NCBI RefSeq assembly: GCF_013363755.1
Contig: NZ_CP054840.1
Location: forward strand, 2,287,501 to 2,351,500
DNA length: 64,000 nucleotides
Origin: Comamonas antarctica
Lineage (GTDB): Bacteria > Pseudomonadota > Gammaproteobacteria > Burkholderiales > Burkholderiaceae_C
Direction of reading: 5' to 3'
Shown: piece by piece, positions 48,320 to 56,146 of the stretch
Position numbering within the stretch: position 1 is the first letter of the stretch
Layout: each line of letters begins with the position of its first letter
Notes under the pieces: model-generated
What the model was told of the DNA's origin: nothing
What the model saw: only the letters and a program-made list of their open reading frames with translations
The model's database searches: none
Program-made: the position numbers and the translations under genes

Positions 48320-49018
48320 ATGGATTGGCAGCCGCTTGGATCGCTGGAAGCGCTCTACCTGCGCCCGCACGCGGAACGCGCGCCGCAGCCGGTGGCAGTG
48401 GCGCAGGCGGTAGCCGGCCACGGGCTTGCGGGCGATCGCCACGCCTTGGCACTCTCCCCGCGCCAGCTGCTGCTTGCGGCCAGTGATGCCTATCGCCACT
48501 GGCAATTGCCGCCCATGGCGCTGCGGGAGAATCTGCGTGTCGATTTCCCCACCAGCGGGCTGCGCTCCGGCGACCTGCTGCGCGTGGGCAGCGAGGTGGT
48601 GCTCTGGCTGACCTTCCAGTGCGAGCCTTGCAGCCTGCTGGAGCGCCGCTGCCCCGGCACGCTCAAGACCATCGGCGCCGAGCGCGGCATGCTGGCGCGC
48701 GTGCTGCGCGGCGGCGAACTGCGCGCAGGCGACGCCGTCGCCCTCTCCCGCGCCCAGGCGCCGGTGCTGAGCGAGGATTGGCGCGAGCGCGTGTCGCAGG
48801 TGGCGCAGGCCGTGCCCGAGGGCTGCTGGATCAGCTATGGCCAGTTGGCGGTGATGGCAGGGGTGCAGGCCAGCTACTGCCGCGCTTTTCCGCGCGTGCT
48901 GTCGCGCTTGCCGGCGGCTGTGACAAGCCGCATCGGCAAAGCGGCCGAGGCCGCTGGCGCGCCAACCTGGTCGGGCGCCGGGCTTTTTGCCACCGGGCCG
49001 TCAGCGGGCTTCGACTGA
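48320..49018 (+). CDS. MOSC domain fused to an alkyltransferase-like (ATL/MGMT C-terminal) domain
   Basis: A 232-residue protein in two parts. Residues about 1-145 fit a MOSC domain, which handles sulfur from molybdenum cofactor-type chemistry: GHGLAGDRHALAL, ALRENLRVDFPTSGLRSGDLLRVG, and CEPCSLLERRCPG with conserved Cys. Residues about 150-232 read like the DNA-binding domain of O6-methylguanine methyltransferase or Atl1: VSQVAQAVPEGCWISYGQLAVMAG, then CRAFPRVLSRLPA. The usual PCHR cysteine is absent, so it would be ATL-like, not an active methyltransferase. Its end overlaps the convergent LysR gene by 18 bases. It starts 22 bases after the sulfatase stop. Confidence 0.75.
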   Translation: MDWQPLGSLEALYLRPHAERAPQPVAVAQAVAGHGLAGDRHALALSPRQLLLAASDAYRHWQLPPMALRENLRVDFPTSGLRSGDLLRVGSEVVLWLTFQCEPCSLLERRCPGTLKTIGAERGMLARVLRGGELRAGDAVALSRAQAPVLSEDWRERVSQVAQAVPEGCWISYGQLAVMAGVQASYCRAFPRVLSRLPAAVTSRIGKAAEAAGAPTWSGAGLFATGPSAGFD

Positions 49019-49921
49019 AGCGGTGCGCGCAGTGGTTTCCTCCCTCTGCGCCGCAGCGACGATCTGCCGCACCAGTGGATGGTTCCGCCCGCGCCGCGAC
49101 CAGATCGCATGCACTTCCTCGCGCAAATCCGGGCAGTCGCCCAGCAAGCGCAGGCCGCGCACCAGGCCCACATCCTTGGCGCCGAGCTCGCTGACCGGGA
49201 ACACGCCCAGCCCGCGCGCGGCAAACACCGCCAGCAGCGCGCTGTCTTCGAACTCGCCAACAATGCGCGGCTGCACGCCCAGGTCCTCGAACCACTGGTC
49301 CAGCGTGGCGCGCAGCGGGGCATGCGCCGTGGGCAGCAGCACCGGAAGGTCTTGCAGCGACTGCGGAAAGCGCTCGCGCGTGGCCTTTCGCACCAGCGAC
49401 GCGGGACCGTACCAATGCAGGGCGGAGCTGGCAATGCGCTCGCTCGACAGGCGCTGGTTGGCGATGCGCGGCGCGCCCTGCCCCGCGAGCACCACATCGA
49501 GCTGGTGCAGTGCCAGCTCGGACAGCAGTTCGTCAAGCTCGCCCTCATGGCAGACCAGGCGCAGCCGCGGCGTTGCGAGCACCGGTGCGAGCAGCGCATG
49601 CGCGGCCAGCTTGGACAGGCCGTCGGACAAGCCCACCGCCAGCCGCGCCACGGGCGCACTGCCGGCAGCGCGCACTTCGCCGGCCAGGCCCTGGCCCAGC
49701 GCGAAGATCTGCTCGGCGCGCGCGAATGCGGCCTGGCCGGCTTCGGTCAGCGCCACGCTGCGGCCCGCGGGCTTGAGCAGCGCATGCCCCAGGTCCTTTT
49801 CCAGCTCACGCACCTGAACGCTGATGGTCTGCACCGCCATGCCCAGATGTTCGGCGGCACGCGCAAAGCCGCCCTGCTTGGCAACGATCCAGAAATAGTA
49901 CAGATGGCGAAAATTGGGCAT
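49001..49921 (-). CDS. LysR-family regulator, NhaR-like
   Basis: A 306-residue LysR regulator. The N terminus MPNFRHLYYFWIVAKQGGF with AAEHLGMAVQTISVQVRELE is typical of the NhaR branch, whose E. coli member activates sodium-proton antiporter genes and adhesin synthesis. The effector domain follows (LAVGLSDGLSKLAAHALLAPVL). It is divergent from the small membrane protein at 50028 (106 bases apart) and may regulate it. The start ATG (49921-49919) gives the standard NhaR N terminus. Confidence 0.9.
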   Translation of the reverse strand: MPNFRHLYYFWIVAKQGGFARAAEHLGMAVQTISVQVRELEKDLGHALLKPAGRSVALTEAGQAAFARAEQIFALGQGLAGEVRAAGSAPVARLAVGLSDGLSKLAAHALLAPVLATPRLRLVCHEGELDELLSELALHQLDVVLAGQGAPRIANQRLSSERIASSALHWYGPASLVRKATRERFPQSLQDLPVLLPTAHAPLRATLDQWFEDLGVQPRIVGEFEDSALLAVFAARGLGVFPVSELGAKDVGLVRGLRLLGDCPDLREEVHAIWSRRGRNHPLVRQIVAAAQREETTARTASVEAR

Positions 49922-50027
49922 AGGCGTATTTTCGTGAAATCCGAATATCCGCTTCGGCTCAAGCTGCTGTATTTCGAATGGCGATCCCACCATACTGGCC
50001 GATTGCGATTTTCAGTGACGACACACC

Positions 50028-50438
50028 ATGCTCTATGCACTCAGCTGGTTTCTTTCTCTTGGGCTGCTGGCGTTCTGGTCGCTGGCCTGCTGGGGCCTGT
50101 ACGCGCTCACGGTCTGGGCCATGGCCGGCGCGGGCGCACTGGCCGGGGGTGGCGCCGCAATGGGCGCGGCGCTGTGGCCCGCCTGGGCCACAGCCTGGAT
50201 TCCCCCGCAGCTGACGGCCGACCTGCAGGCGATGCTCGCCGCCATCGGCCCCATGGTCCAGGCCGCGCTGGAAACCGTGCCCATGCTTGCCGGCGCCGTG
50301 AGCGTGCTGGCCTGGGCGATCTGGGGCCTGGGCGCGCTGCTGCTGCTGGCCCTGGCGATCGGCGCGCATGTGCTGATCGCGGTACTCAAGAGCCGTAAGA
50401 GCCGCCAGCCCCTCCCCGGCGCCACCGCTGCCCACTGA
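50028..50438 (+). CDS. Small hypothetical membrane protein
   Basis: A 136-residue protein of unknown function. It has two hydrophobic helices at the start (LSWFLSLGLLAFWSLACWGLYALTVWAMAGAGAL) and a pair near 85-118 (MLAGAVSVLAWAIWGLGALLLLALAIGAHVLIAVL), with a basic C-terminal tail KSRKSRQP. I recognise no family. It is divergent from the NhaR-like regulator and ends at a strong terminator, so it forms a one-gene unit. A transport or stress role is possible but unsupported. Confidence 0.7.
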   Translation: MLYALSWFLSLGLLAFWSLACWGLYALTVWAMAGAGALAGGGAAMGAALWPAWATAWIPPQLTADLQAMLAAIGPMVQAALETVPMLAGAVSVLAWAIWGLGALLLLALAIGAHVLIAVLKSRKSRQPLPGATAAH

Positions 50439-50458
50439 CGCGCTGGATCTCACGAAAG

Positions 50459-50484
50459 AAGCCGCTGTCACCAGCGGCTTTTTG
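50459..50484. terminator. Bidirectional rho-independent terminator
   Basis: AAGCCGCTG and CAGCGGCTT form a 9-bp stem around a TCAC loop, with TTTTT after on the plus side and TTCTTT on the minus side. It separates the convergent membrane-protein and Usp genes. Confidence 0.93.
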
Positions 50485-50501
50485 CATGCAAGCGCGAAGC
50501 T

Positions 50502-50939
50502 TCAGGGCTTCACGACCAGCACCGGAATATGCACCGAGCGCAGCACGCGCTGCGTCACGCTGCCCAGCATCAGCTTTTCGAGCCCGCGGCGGCCGCTCGA
50601 GCCCATGACGATCAGGTCGGCGCCGGTGTTTTCCAGCACGCGCACGATGCCTTCATGCACGGCATGGCCCTCGCCGACCACGGTGGTCACGGGCTGTCCG
50701 GCTTCGTCCATGATCTTGCGCACGGCTTCCAGCGCCGTGTTGGCCTCGGCCGTGGCCGCGCTCAGGTACTGGGCCTGGCCGTAGGCGAAATCGGCGCCCA
50801 CGCCGGTGAAGGGATAGGGGTCGACCACATAGACCGCGGTCACGCTGCTGCCGAAGACCTTCGCCATTTCGGCGGCTTTGGACACCGCCAGCAGGGAAGT
50901 GGCCGAACCGTCGACAGGAACCAGAATGTGCTTGAACAT
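50502..50939 (-). CDS. Universal stress protein, single UspA domain
   Basis: A 145-residue UspA-type protein. The start FKHILVPVDGSATSLLAVSKA and the ATP-binding signature MGSSGRRGLEKLMLGSVTQRVL (G-2X-G-9X-G-S/T) are intact, so unlike the tandem Usp at 14889 it probably binds ATP. It has its own terminator shared with the facing membrane-protein gene. The start ATG at 50939-50937 has GGAG upstream. Confidence 0.95.
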   Translation of the reverse strand: MFKHILVPVDGSATSLLAVSKAAEMAKVFGSSVTAVYVVDPYPFTGVGADFAYGQAQYLSAATAEANTALEAVRKIMDEAGQPVTTVVGEGHAVHEGIVRVLENTGADLIVMGSSGRRGLEKLMLGSVTQRVLRSVHIPVLVVKP

Positions 50940-51008
50940 GATGCTTCTCCTCTATTGAACGTGTGTCTGCAGTGTGGCATGCGGGCGCCGCCAGGACGCT
51001 GATCGATG

Positions 51009-51782
51009 TCAACTCACCGCATGGGTGTCAAACTCTGCGCCTTGAAAGTTCTCGCGGCGGCAGGTGACCACCAGCGTATCACGGTAGCCGCCTTCGGCCA
51101 GCGGCTGGATGGGCGTGGTCTCGTGGATCATGCGCGCATCGTCAAGCAGCATCAGCGACCACGGCTCTGTCAACGTGAAGCGCAGCCCTTGCGGCCCCGT
51201 GGCTTCGAACACGCGGGTTTCGCCGCCCTTCACATCCTTGCGGCCGACCAGGAACACCGCCACCAGATCGACGCCGTCGCGGTGCGCGCCCTCGGGCGTG
51301 GGCCGGCCGATGCCATGCGTGGTGTCGATGCGGAACTGGTGCGCCTCGATGAACCAGGCCGCAGGCGGGCCGCCGGCGCGGAACACCTGGTCGGACAGCT
51401 GGCCCAGCGCGATGAGCAGCTTCTGCCAAGCGGGCTCGGCCACGACGGCATCGCGCATCGGCGCAAACATGCGCAGCATGCCGCCATGCAGCGCGTTGTA
51501 CTCGACGGGCTGCCAGTGCGCGCGGTGCTCCACCTGCTGCAGCCGGCCGCCTTCCTCGATGAAACACGAGTGGCGCCGGCGGCGGTAGCGGCCGCCGTCC
51601 TTGAGATGCTCGTCGGGCGGCAGATCGGACCAGTCCTGCGCCAAGGCCTGCAGCTCGCCGGGCGCGGCGCCAATCCAGGCCGCGACGTCGGCGGGCGATA
51701 GAACGGCATACCCCTGGCTGCGCAGCTGGTGCGCAGCCTGGTCGGGGTGGATGTATGGAGGGGAAAAGGTGACGTGCGCCAT
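51009..51782 (-). CDS. 2-oxoglutarate-Fe(II) dioxygenase of the IDO/BsmA-type family
   Basis: A 257-residue protein resembling the 2OG-Fe_Oxy_2 family, which includes L-isoleucine dioxygenase and the biofilm-related BsmA. The iron motif is HxD in PTPEGAHRDGVDLVAVFLVGR (His194, Asp196 by count), and a distal His and Arg lie in DDARMIHETTPI and YRDTLVVT. Amino-acid hydroxylation is the known chemistry of the family; its substrate here is unknown. The start is ATG 51782. It is downstream of the glucarate-dehydratase-like gene by 85 bases, so co-transcription is possible but not clear. Confidence 0.8.
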   Translation of the reverse strand: MAHVTFSPPYIHPDQAAHQLRSQGYAVLSPADVAAWIGAAPGELQALAQDWSDLPPDEHLKDGGRYRRRRHSCFIEEGGRLQQVEHRAHWQPVEYNALHGGMLRMFAPMRDAVVAEPAWQKLLIALGQLSDQVFRAGGPPAAWFIEAHQFRIDTTHGIGRPTPEGAHRDGVDLVAVFLVGRKDVKGGETRVFEATGPQGLRFTLTEPWSLMLLDDARMIHETTPIQPLAEGGYRDTLVVTCRRENFQGAEFDTHAVS

Positions 51783-51867
51783 AGGTCCCCGAGCTTAACG
51801 CCGCAGCCCGGGCACCGGGGCCCGGGGCAGGCACTTTTTTGCGCCAGCGCAAGCGCGCGCTGCGGCT

Positions 51868-53142
51868 TCAGAAGCGCGGCGTCTTGCCGCTGAACGACGG
51901 ATCGTAGCGGCGCATCTGCTGAAGGTCGTCGCGGTTGCGCACGCCGCATTCGAGATACTGCGCGTGCAGCGTGGCCAATGCCTCACGGTCGAGTTCGACG
52001 CCCAGCCCCGGCGTGGTCGGCACCACGACCGATCCCTGCTCGAAACGGATGCGTCCGCCCTTGACCACTTCCTCCTCCTGCCACGGGTAGTGGGTGTCGC
52101 AGGCATAGGTCAGGTTGGGCACGCTGGCGGCGACATGGGTCATGGCCATCAGGCTGATGCCCAGATGCGAGTTGGAGTGCATCGACATGCCCAGGCCCCA
52201 CAGCCGGCACATGCGCGCCAGCGTCTGCGTGGCGCGCAGGCCGCCCCAGTAGTGGTGGTCGGACAGCAGCACCTTGACCGCGCCCATCTCGCAGCCCTTG
52301 CGGAAATCCTCCATGGTGGTGATCACCATATTGGTGGCCAGCGGCAGCCGGGTGTGCTTTGCAAGCTCGGCCATGCCTTCGAGCCCGGGCGTGGGATCTT
52401 CGTAGTACTCGAGGATCTCATCGAGCGCTGGCGCCGCGGCGATGCTCGCGGCCAGCGACCAGTTGGCATTGGGGTCGAGCCGCAGCGGCACGCCAGGAAA
52501 GGCCTGCGCCAGCGCCTGCATGCAGGCCACCTCGTGCGCGGGCTCGAACACGCCGCCCTTGAGCTTGATGCTCTGGAAACCGTAGAGAGCGATCATGCGC
52601 TGCGCCTGCGCGACGATCTGCGCGGGGCTGATGCCCTCGCCCCAGGCGTCGGGCGCGTAGGGGTTGCCGATATGTTCCGCATATTTGAAGAACAGATAGG
52701 CGCTGTAGGGCACCGATGGACGCACCGCCCCGCCCAGCAGGTCGACCACGGGCGCGCCGACGATCTGGCCCTGCAGGTCGAGCATGCCGACCTCGAAGGT
52801 GCTGATCACCTTGGGCGCGTTCTTGGCCGCATGCGAGCCCGGCGCCAGCTCGAACTCGACGGCGCCGGGCACGGCCTTGATGGTGGCGCGCACGCGCTCC
52901 TCCATGGTGCCCAGTGCAAACGGCGACAGGCCGATGAGCAAGGGGCGCGCCTGCTCCAGCACCTTGAGCATGGGCTCGTCGCCATAGGTCTCGGAAATGC
53001 CGACGCGGCCGTCACTGGTCTCGATCTCGACGATGGCCCGCAGCGCCCAGGGCTCGTGGATGCCGGCCGCATTGAGCAGCGGGCCGTCGCGAAAGGCAAT
53101 GGGGGTGATGCGGACGTGGGTGATGGTGATGTCGCGTGCCAT
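51868..53142 (-). CDS. Glucarate dehydratase-like enolase-superfamily enzyme
   Basis: A 424-residue enolase-superfamily protein of the glucarate dehydratase type. The catalytic set is visible: KLK motif Lys193 and Lys195 (SIKLKGG), metal ligands Asp223 (RLDPNANW), Glu248 (YYEDP) and Asn271 (LATNM), then Asp295 in SDHHYWGG and His322 in MHSNSHLG. It would dehydrate a C6 or related aldarate or sugar acid. It follows a Bug receptor by 30 bases with a divergent GntR regulator ahead, so the unit most likely imports and dehydrates one sugar acid. Glucarate itself is a family guess. Confidence 0.88.
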   Translation of the reverse strand: MARDITITHVRITPIAFRDGPLLNAAGIHEPWALRAIVEIETSDGRVGISETYGDEPMLKVLEQARPLLIGLSPFALGTMEERVRATIKAVPGAVEFELAPGSHAAKNAPKVISTFEVGMLDLQGQIVGAPVVDLLGGAVRPSVPYSAYLFFKYAEHIGNPYAPDAWGEGISPAQIVAQAQRMIALYGFQSIKLKGGVFEPAHEVACMQALAQAFPGVPLRLDPNANWSLAASIAAAPALDEILEYYEDPTPGLEGMAELAKHTRLPLATNMVITTMEDFRKGCEMGAVKVLLSDHHYWGGLRATQTLARMCRLWGLGMSMHSNSHLGISLMAMTHVAASVPNLTYACDTHYPWQEEEVVKGGRIRFEQGSVVVPTTPGLGVELDREALATLHAQYLECGVRNRDDLQQMRRYDPSFSGKTPRF

Positions 53143-53172
53143 GGTCTCTTCGGTCTCTACGGTCTCGTGGAA

Positions 53173-54153
53173 TTACTCGGTGGTCGCGCCGGTCTTGCGC
53201 ACCAGCTCGCCCAGGCGCGCGGTGTCGGCGGCGGTGACCGCCGCGAGTTCCGCCGGCGTGCTGCCGATGACCTGCATGCCGAACTGGGTCTCGAACTTGT
53301 TCCTGAGTTCGGGGGTCTTGAGCGCCTTGACGATTTCGGTGTTCAGGCGCGCCACGATGTCCCTGGGCGTGCCCTTGGGCGCATAGACCGCCTGCCAGGA
53401 CACCAGGTCCAGTCCCGGGAAACCCGCCTCGGCCGTGGTCGGCACATCGGGCGCGAGCGGCGAACGCGTCTTGGTCGTCACGGCAAGGAACTTGAGCTTG
53501 CCGGCCTTCACCAGCGGCAACCCGGCCGTGAGCTGGTCGAACAGGAAAGGCACATTGCCCGCGGCCACATCCTGCAGCGCCTGCGGGCTGCCCTTGTAGG
53601 CCACATGCTGCATCGGCACCTTGAGCAGATCGGACATCTGCGCGCCGGTCAGGTGGGTCGAGGTGCCCGCGCCCGACGAGGCATACGAAGCCTTCTCGGG
53701 ATTCTTGCGGATCCACGCCACGAGTTCCTGCATGGTGTTCACGCCCAGGCTGCTGTTGACCATCAGCACGTTGGGCACATAGGCAATCAGCGTGATCGGC
53801 TCGAAGTCCTTGACCGGGTCGTAGGGCAGCTTCTTGTACAGCGAGGCGTTGATCGCATGCGTGCTGATGGTGCCGCCAATCAGCGTGTAGCCGTCTGCGG
53901 GCGCGCGCGCCACGGCCTGCACGCCGATGGCGCCACCCGCGCCCGGACGGTTGTCGATCACCACGGACTGCTTGAGCGCCGTGGACAGCTCCTGGCCGAC
54001 CATGCGCGCCACGACGTCGGTCGAGCCGCCGGGTGCAAACGGCACGACCCAGGTGATGGCCTTGGCCGCGGGCCAGTCGGCGGCATGCGCGGTGGCGGTG
54101 AAAAGGCAGGCGGCGCTGCAGGCGGCAGCAGCCAGGGCATGGCGTCGATGCAT
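53173..54153 (-). CDS. TctC/Bug periplasmic substrate-binding protein (sugar-acid linked)
   Basis: A 326-residue Bug receptor with signal peptide MHRRHALAAAACSAACLFTA ending at AHAAD. Motifs: AITWVVPFAPGGSTDVVARMV, QSVVIDNRPGAGGAIGVQAV and PTTAEAGFPGLDLVSWQAVYAPKGTP. It heads an operon with the glucarate-dehydratase-like gene. The ATG at 54153-54151 begins the signal peptide. A perfect GntR-type palindrome is 42 bases upstream, so expression is likely under the divergent GntR regulator. Confidence 0.93.
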   Translation of the reverse strand: MHRRHALAAAACSAACLFTATAHAADWPAAKAITWVVPFAPGGSTDVVARMVGQELSTALKQSVVIDNRPGAGGAIGVQAVARAPADGYTLIGGTISTHAINASLYKKLPYDPVKDFEPITLIAYVPNVLMVNSSLGVNTMQELVAWIRKNPEKASYASSGAGTSTHLTGAQMSDLLKVPMQHVAYKGSPQALQDVAAGNVPFLFDQLTAGLPLVKAGKLKFLAVTTKTRSPLAPDVPTTAEAGFPGLDLVSWQAVYAPKGTPRDIVARLNTEIVKALKTPELRNKFETQFGMQVIGSTPAELAAVTAADTARLGELVRKTGATTE

Positions 54154-54194
54154 GGAATTGTCTCCGGTAATTATTGAAGTGCCCGGCCATTGAA

Positions 54195-54212
54195 GCACTA
54201 ATATATTAGTGC
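54195..54212. promoter_or_regulatory. Palindromic operator in the Bug/GntR divergent region
   Basis: GCACTAATATATTAGTGC is a perfect 18-bp palindrome, extended with one mismatch to 54191-54216 by TGA/TCA arms. It lies between the Bug start (54153) and the GntR start (54260), the expected place for a self-regulating GntR repressor. Confidence 0.8.
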
Positions 54213-54259
54213 GTCAATGTCGTCGACCCTAGAATCGAGGCTTCGATAGCGACACCCTG

Positions 54260-54940
54260 ATGAACACCACTCCCAAGCTCGACCGCACCCGCCAGGCAGC
54301 GCCCCAGGTCTTCGGCTGGCTGCGCGAAGCCATCATTTCCCTCGAGCTCGCCCCCGGCACGCCGCTGTCGCGCACCGACCTGGCCGACCGCTTCCAGCTG
54401 AGCCAGACGCCGGTGCGCGATGCGCTGATGCAGTTGCGCCAGGAGGGTCTGGTGGACATCTTTGCGCAGCACGCGACGCGGGTCAGCCGCATCGACCTGC
54501 ACTCGGCCGAGCAGGCGCAGTTCCTGCGCTGCGCCATCGAGCTGGAGGTGGTGCGCACGCTGGCGCAATCCGGCGACGCGGCGCTGTATGCGCGCCTGCG
54601 CGGCATGGTCGAGCTGCAGGCGGCGCTCGCAGGCCACGACGCCGAGGCCTTCATTGCCGCGGACCAGGCGTTCCACCGCGCGATGTACGAGGCCGCGGGC
54701 GTGCCCGATCTCTACGAGCTGGTGCGCCGGCGCAGCGGCCATCTCGACCGCCTGCGCCGGCTCGACCTGCCCTCGCCCGGAAACCCCGAGCGCGTCGTGC
54801 GCGACCACCGCCGCATCGTCGAGGCACTCGCCGCGCGCGCGCCCGATGAGGCCCAGGCGGCACTGCGCGCCCACCTCTCGGGCACGCTGAGCCGTGTGGC
54901 GGACATCCGCGCGCGCCATCCGGAATACGTGACGGCTTGA
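54260..54940 (+). CDS. GntR-family regulator (FadR/FCD subfamily)
   Basis: A 226-residue GntR regulator. The winged helix is near residues 15-75 (VFGWLREAIISLELAPGTPLSRTDLADRFQLSQTPVRDALMQL). The FCD ligand domain follows (AIELEVVRTLAQSG, DQAFHRAMYEAAG, VVRDHRRIVEAL with metal-binding Asp and His). FCD members often sense sugar acids or organic acids. It is divergent from the Bug/dehydratase operon and the palindrome at 54195-54212 is its probable site. The start is ATG 54260. Confidence 0.93.
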   Translation: MNTTPKLDRTRQAAPQVFGWLREAIISLELAPGTPLSRTDLADRFQLSQTPVRDALMQLRQEGLVDIFAQHATRVSRIDLHSAEQAQFLRCAIELEVVRTLAQSGDAALYARLRGMVELQAALAGHDAEAFIAADQAFHRAMYEAAGVPDLYELVRRRSGHLDRLRRLDLPSPGNPERVVRDHRRIVEALAARAPDEAQAALRAHLSGTLSRVADIRARHPEYVTA

Positions 54941-54954
54941 GGCGAGCCACCCCG

Positions 54955-55012
54955 CTGCTTACGCGTTTTTCGCAAAAGCTCATGCGAAAAGCTTAGTTCC
55001 GCGCATAAGCAG
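54955..55012. promoter_or_regulatory. Cluster of inverted repeats upstream of the Bug/TauD operon
   Basis: CTGCTTACGCG (54955-54965) faces GCGCATAAGCAG (55001-55012), and within them TTTTCGCA (54967-54974) faces TGCGAAAA (54983-54990). The four GCTTnnGCG-like half-sites in under 60 bases look like a multi-site regulator platform just before the operon. Confidence 0.6.
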
Positions 55013-55064
55013 CAGTTTCTACAGTGCAGGTTCACGCAGCCGGAGTCTGCGAAGGAACCGCGCC

Positions 55065-56126
55065 ATGCCCACCACGATCCCATCCCTGTCTCGCCGCCTT
55101 GGCGTCTCACGTCGCGCCGCAATGGGCGCCGCCGTCGCCATGGCCGCCAGCGCCTGGCTGCCGGCGCTGGCCCAGACGGCGGCCGATGCCGAGTGGAGGC
55201 CGCGCAAGTCCATCGAATTCCTCGTGCCCAGCGGCGCCGGCGCGGCGCTCGATGTGGCCGCGCGCAAGCTCACCGAACTGATGGCGCACGAAAAGCTCGC
55301 GCCAGGGTTCGTGGTCAGCAACAAATCCAGCGCCCATGGCATCGTTGCGCTCGAAGGCCTGCACCGCCACCCCGGCGACGCGCATACGCTGATGACGCTC
55401 AGCACCAGCTATGGCAACAGCCAGGCGCAGAACGCACTGCCCGAGCATCTGCAAAAAGGCACCCCCGTGGCCACGCTGTTCCGCGAATACGTCACCGTGG
55501 TCGTGCGCGCCGACTCGCCGCTGCGCAACACGCAGGACCTGGTCGCCCAGTTGAAGAAAGACCCGGGCAAGTACTCGATCGGCATTGCCACCACGCTGGG
55601 CAACCACATCCACCTGGGCGTGGCCCAGCCGCTCAAGCAGGCCGGTGTCGACATCAAGGGGCTGCGCATCGTGCCCTACAAGTCGTCGGTGGAGTCCATG
55701 ACGGCGCTGGTGGGCGGCCACCTCGATGTGGTCTCCGCCACCACGCCCAACCTGTTGTCGTATCTGCAGGCGGGCCGCGTGCGCGTGCTGGCCATCGCCG
55801 CCGGGCACCGGCTGGGCGGCGCATTTGCGCAGGCCCCGACCTGGAAGGAGCAAGGCATCGACTATGTGAGCGACTCGTTCCAGGGCGTGATGACCGTGCC
55901 CGGCGCCAGCGAAGCGCAGAAGGCCTACTGGGTCGATGCGCTGCGCCAGGTGTCGCAAAGCAAGGAGTGGAAGGATTTCGTCGCGCTCAACCAATGGGAG
56001 CCCTGGTTCCAGGGGCCCGAGGCCACGCAGCAACTGCTCGCCGCCCAGTTGAAGAACAACCAGGCCCTGCTCAGCGAACTGGGCCTGTTGCCGGACGCAC
56101 CGCAAAAGCTCGCCAACGCGCGTTGA
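55065..56126 (+). CDS. TctC/Bug-like periplasmic substrate-binding protein (TauD-linked)
   Basis: A 353-residue, somewhat diverged Bug receptor. The signal peptide has two RR pairs (SRRLGVSRRAAMGAAVAMAA), suggestive of Tat export. The usual PFxPGG loop reads FLVPSGAGAALDVAARKL and the second binding loop GFVVSNKSSAHGIVALEGL, both unlike the other Bug proteins here, so the ligand class may differ. It is 20 bases before the TauD gene, implying one operon. The start is ATG 55065. Confidence 0.88.
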   Translation: MPTTIPSLSRRLGVSRRAAMGAAVAMAASAWLPALAQTAADAEWRPRKSIEFLVPSGAGAALDVAARKLTELMAHEKLAPGFVVSNKSSAHGIVALEGLHRHPGDAHTLMTLSTSYGNSQAQNALPEHLQKGTPVATLFREYVTVVVRADSPLRNTQDLVAQLKKDPGKYSIGIATTLGNHIHLGVAQPLKQAGVDIKGLRIVPYKSSVESMTALVGGHLDVVSATTPNLLSYLQAGRVRVLAIAAGHRLGGAFAQAPTWKEQGIDYVSDSFQGVMTVPGASEAQKAYWVDALRQVSQSKEWKDFVALNQWEPWFQGPEATQQLLAAQLKNNQALLSELGLLPDAPQKLANAR

Positions 56127-56146
56127 CCACCCCCAGGAGACAGACC

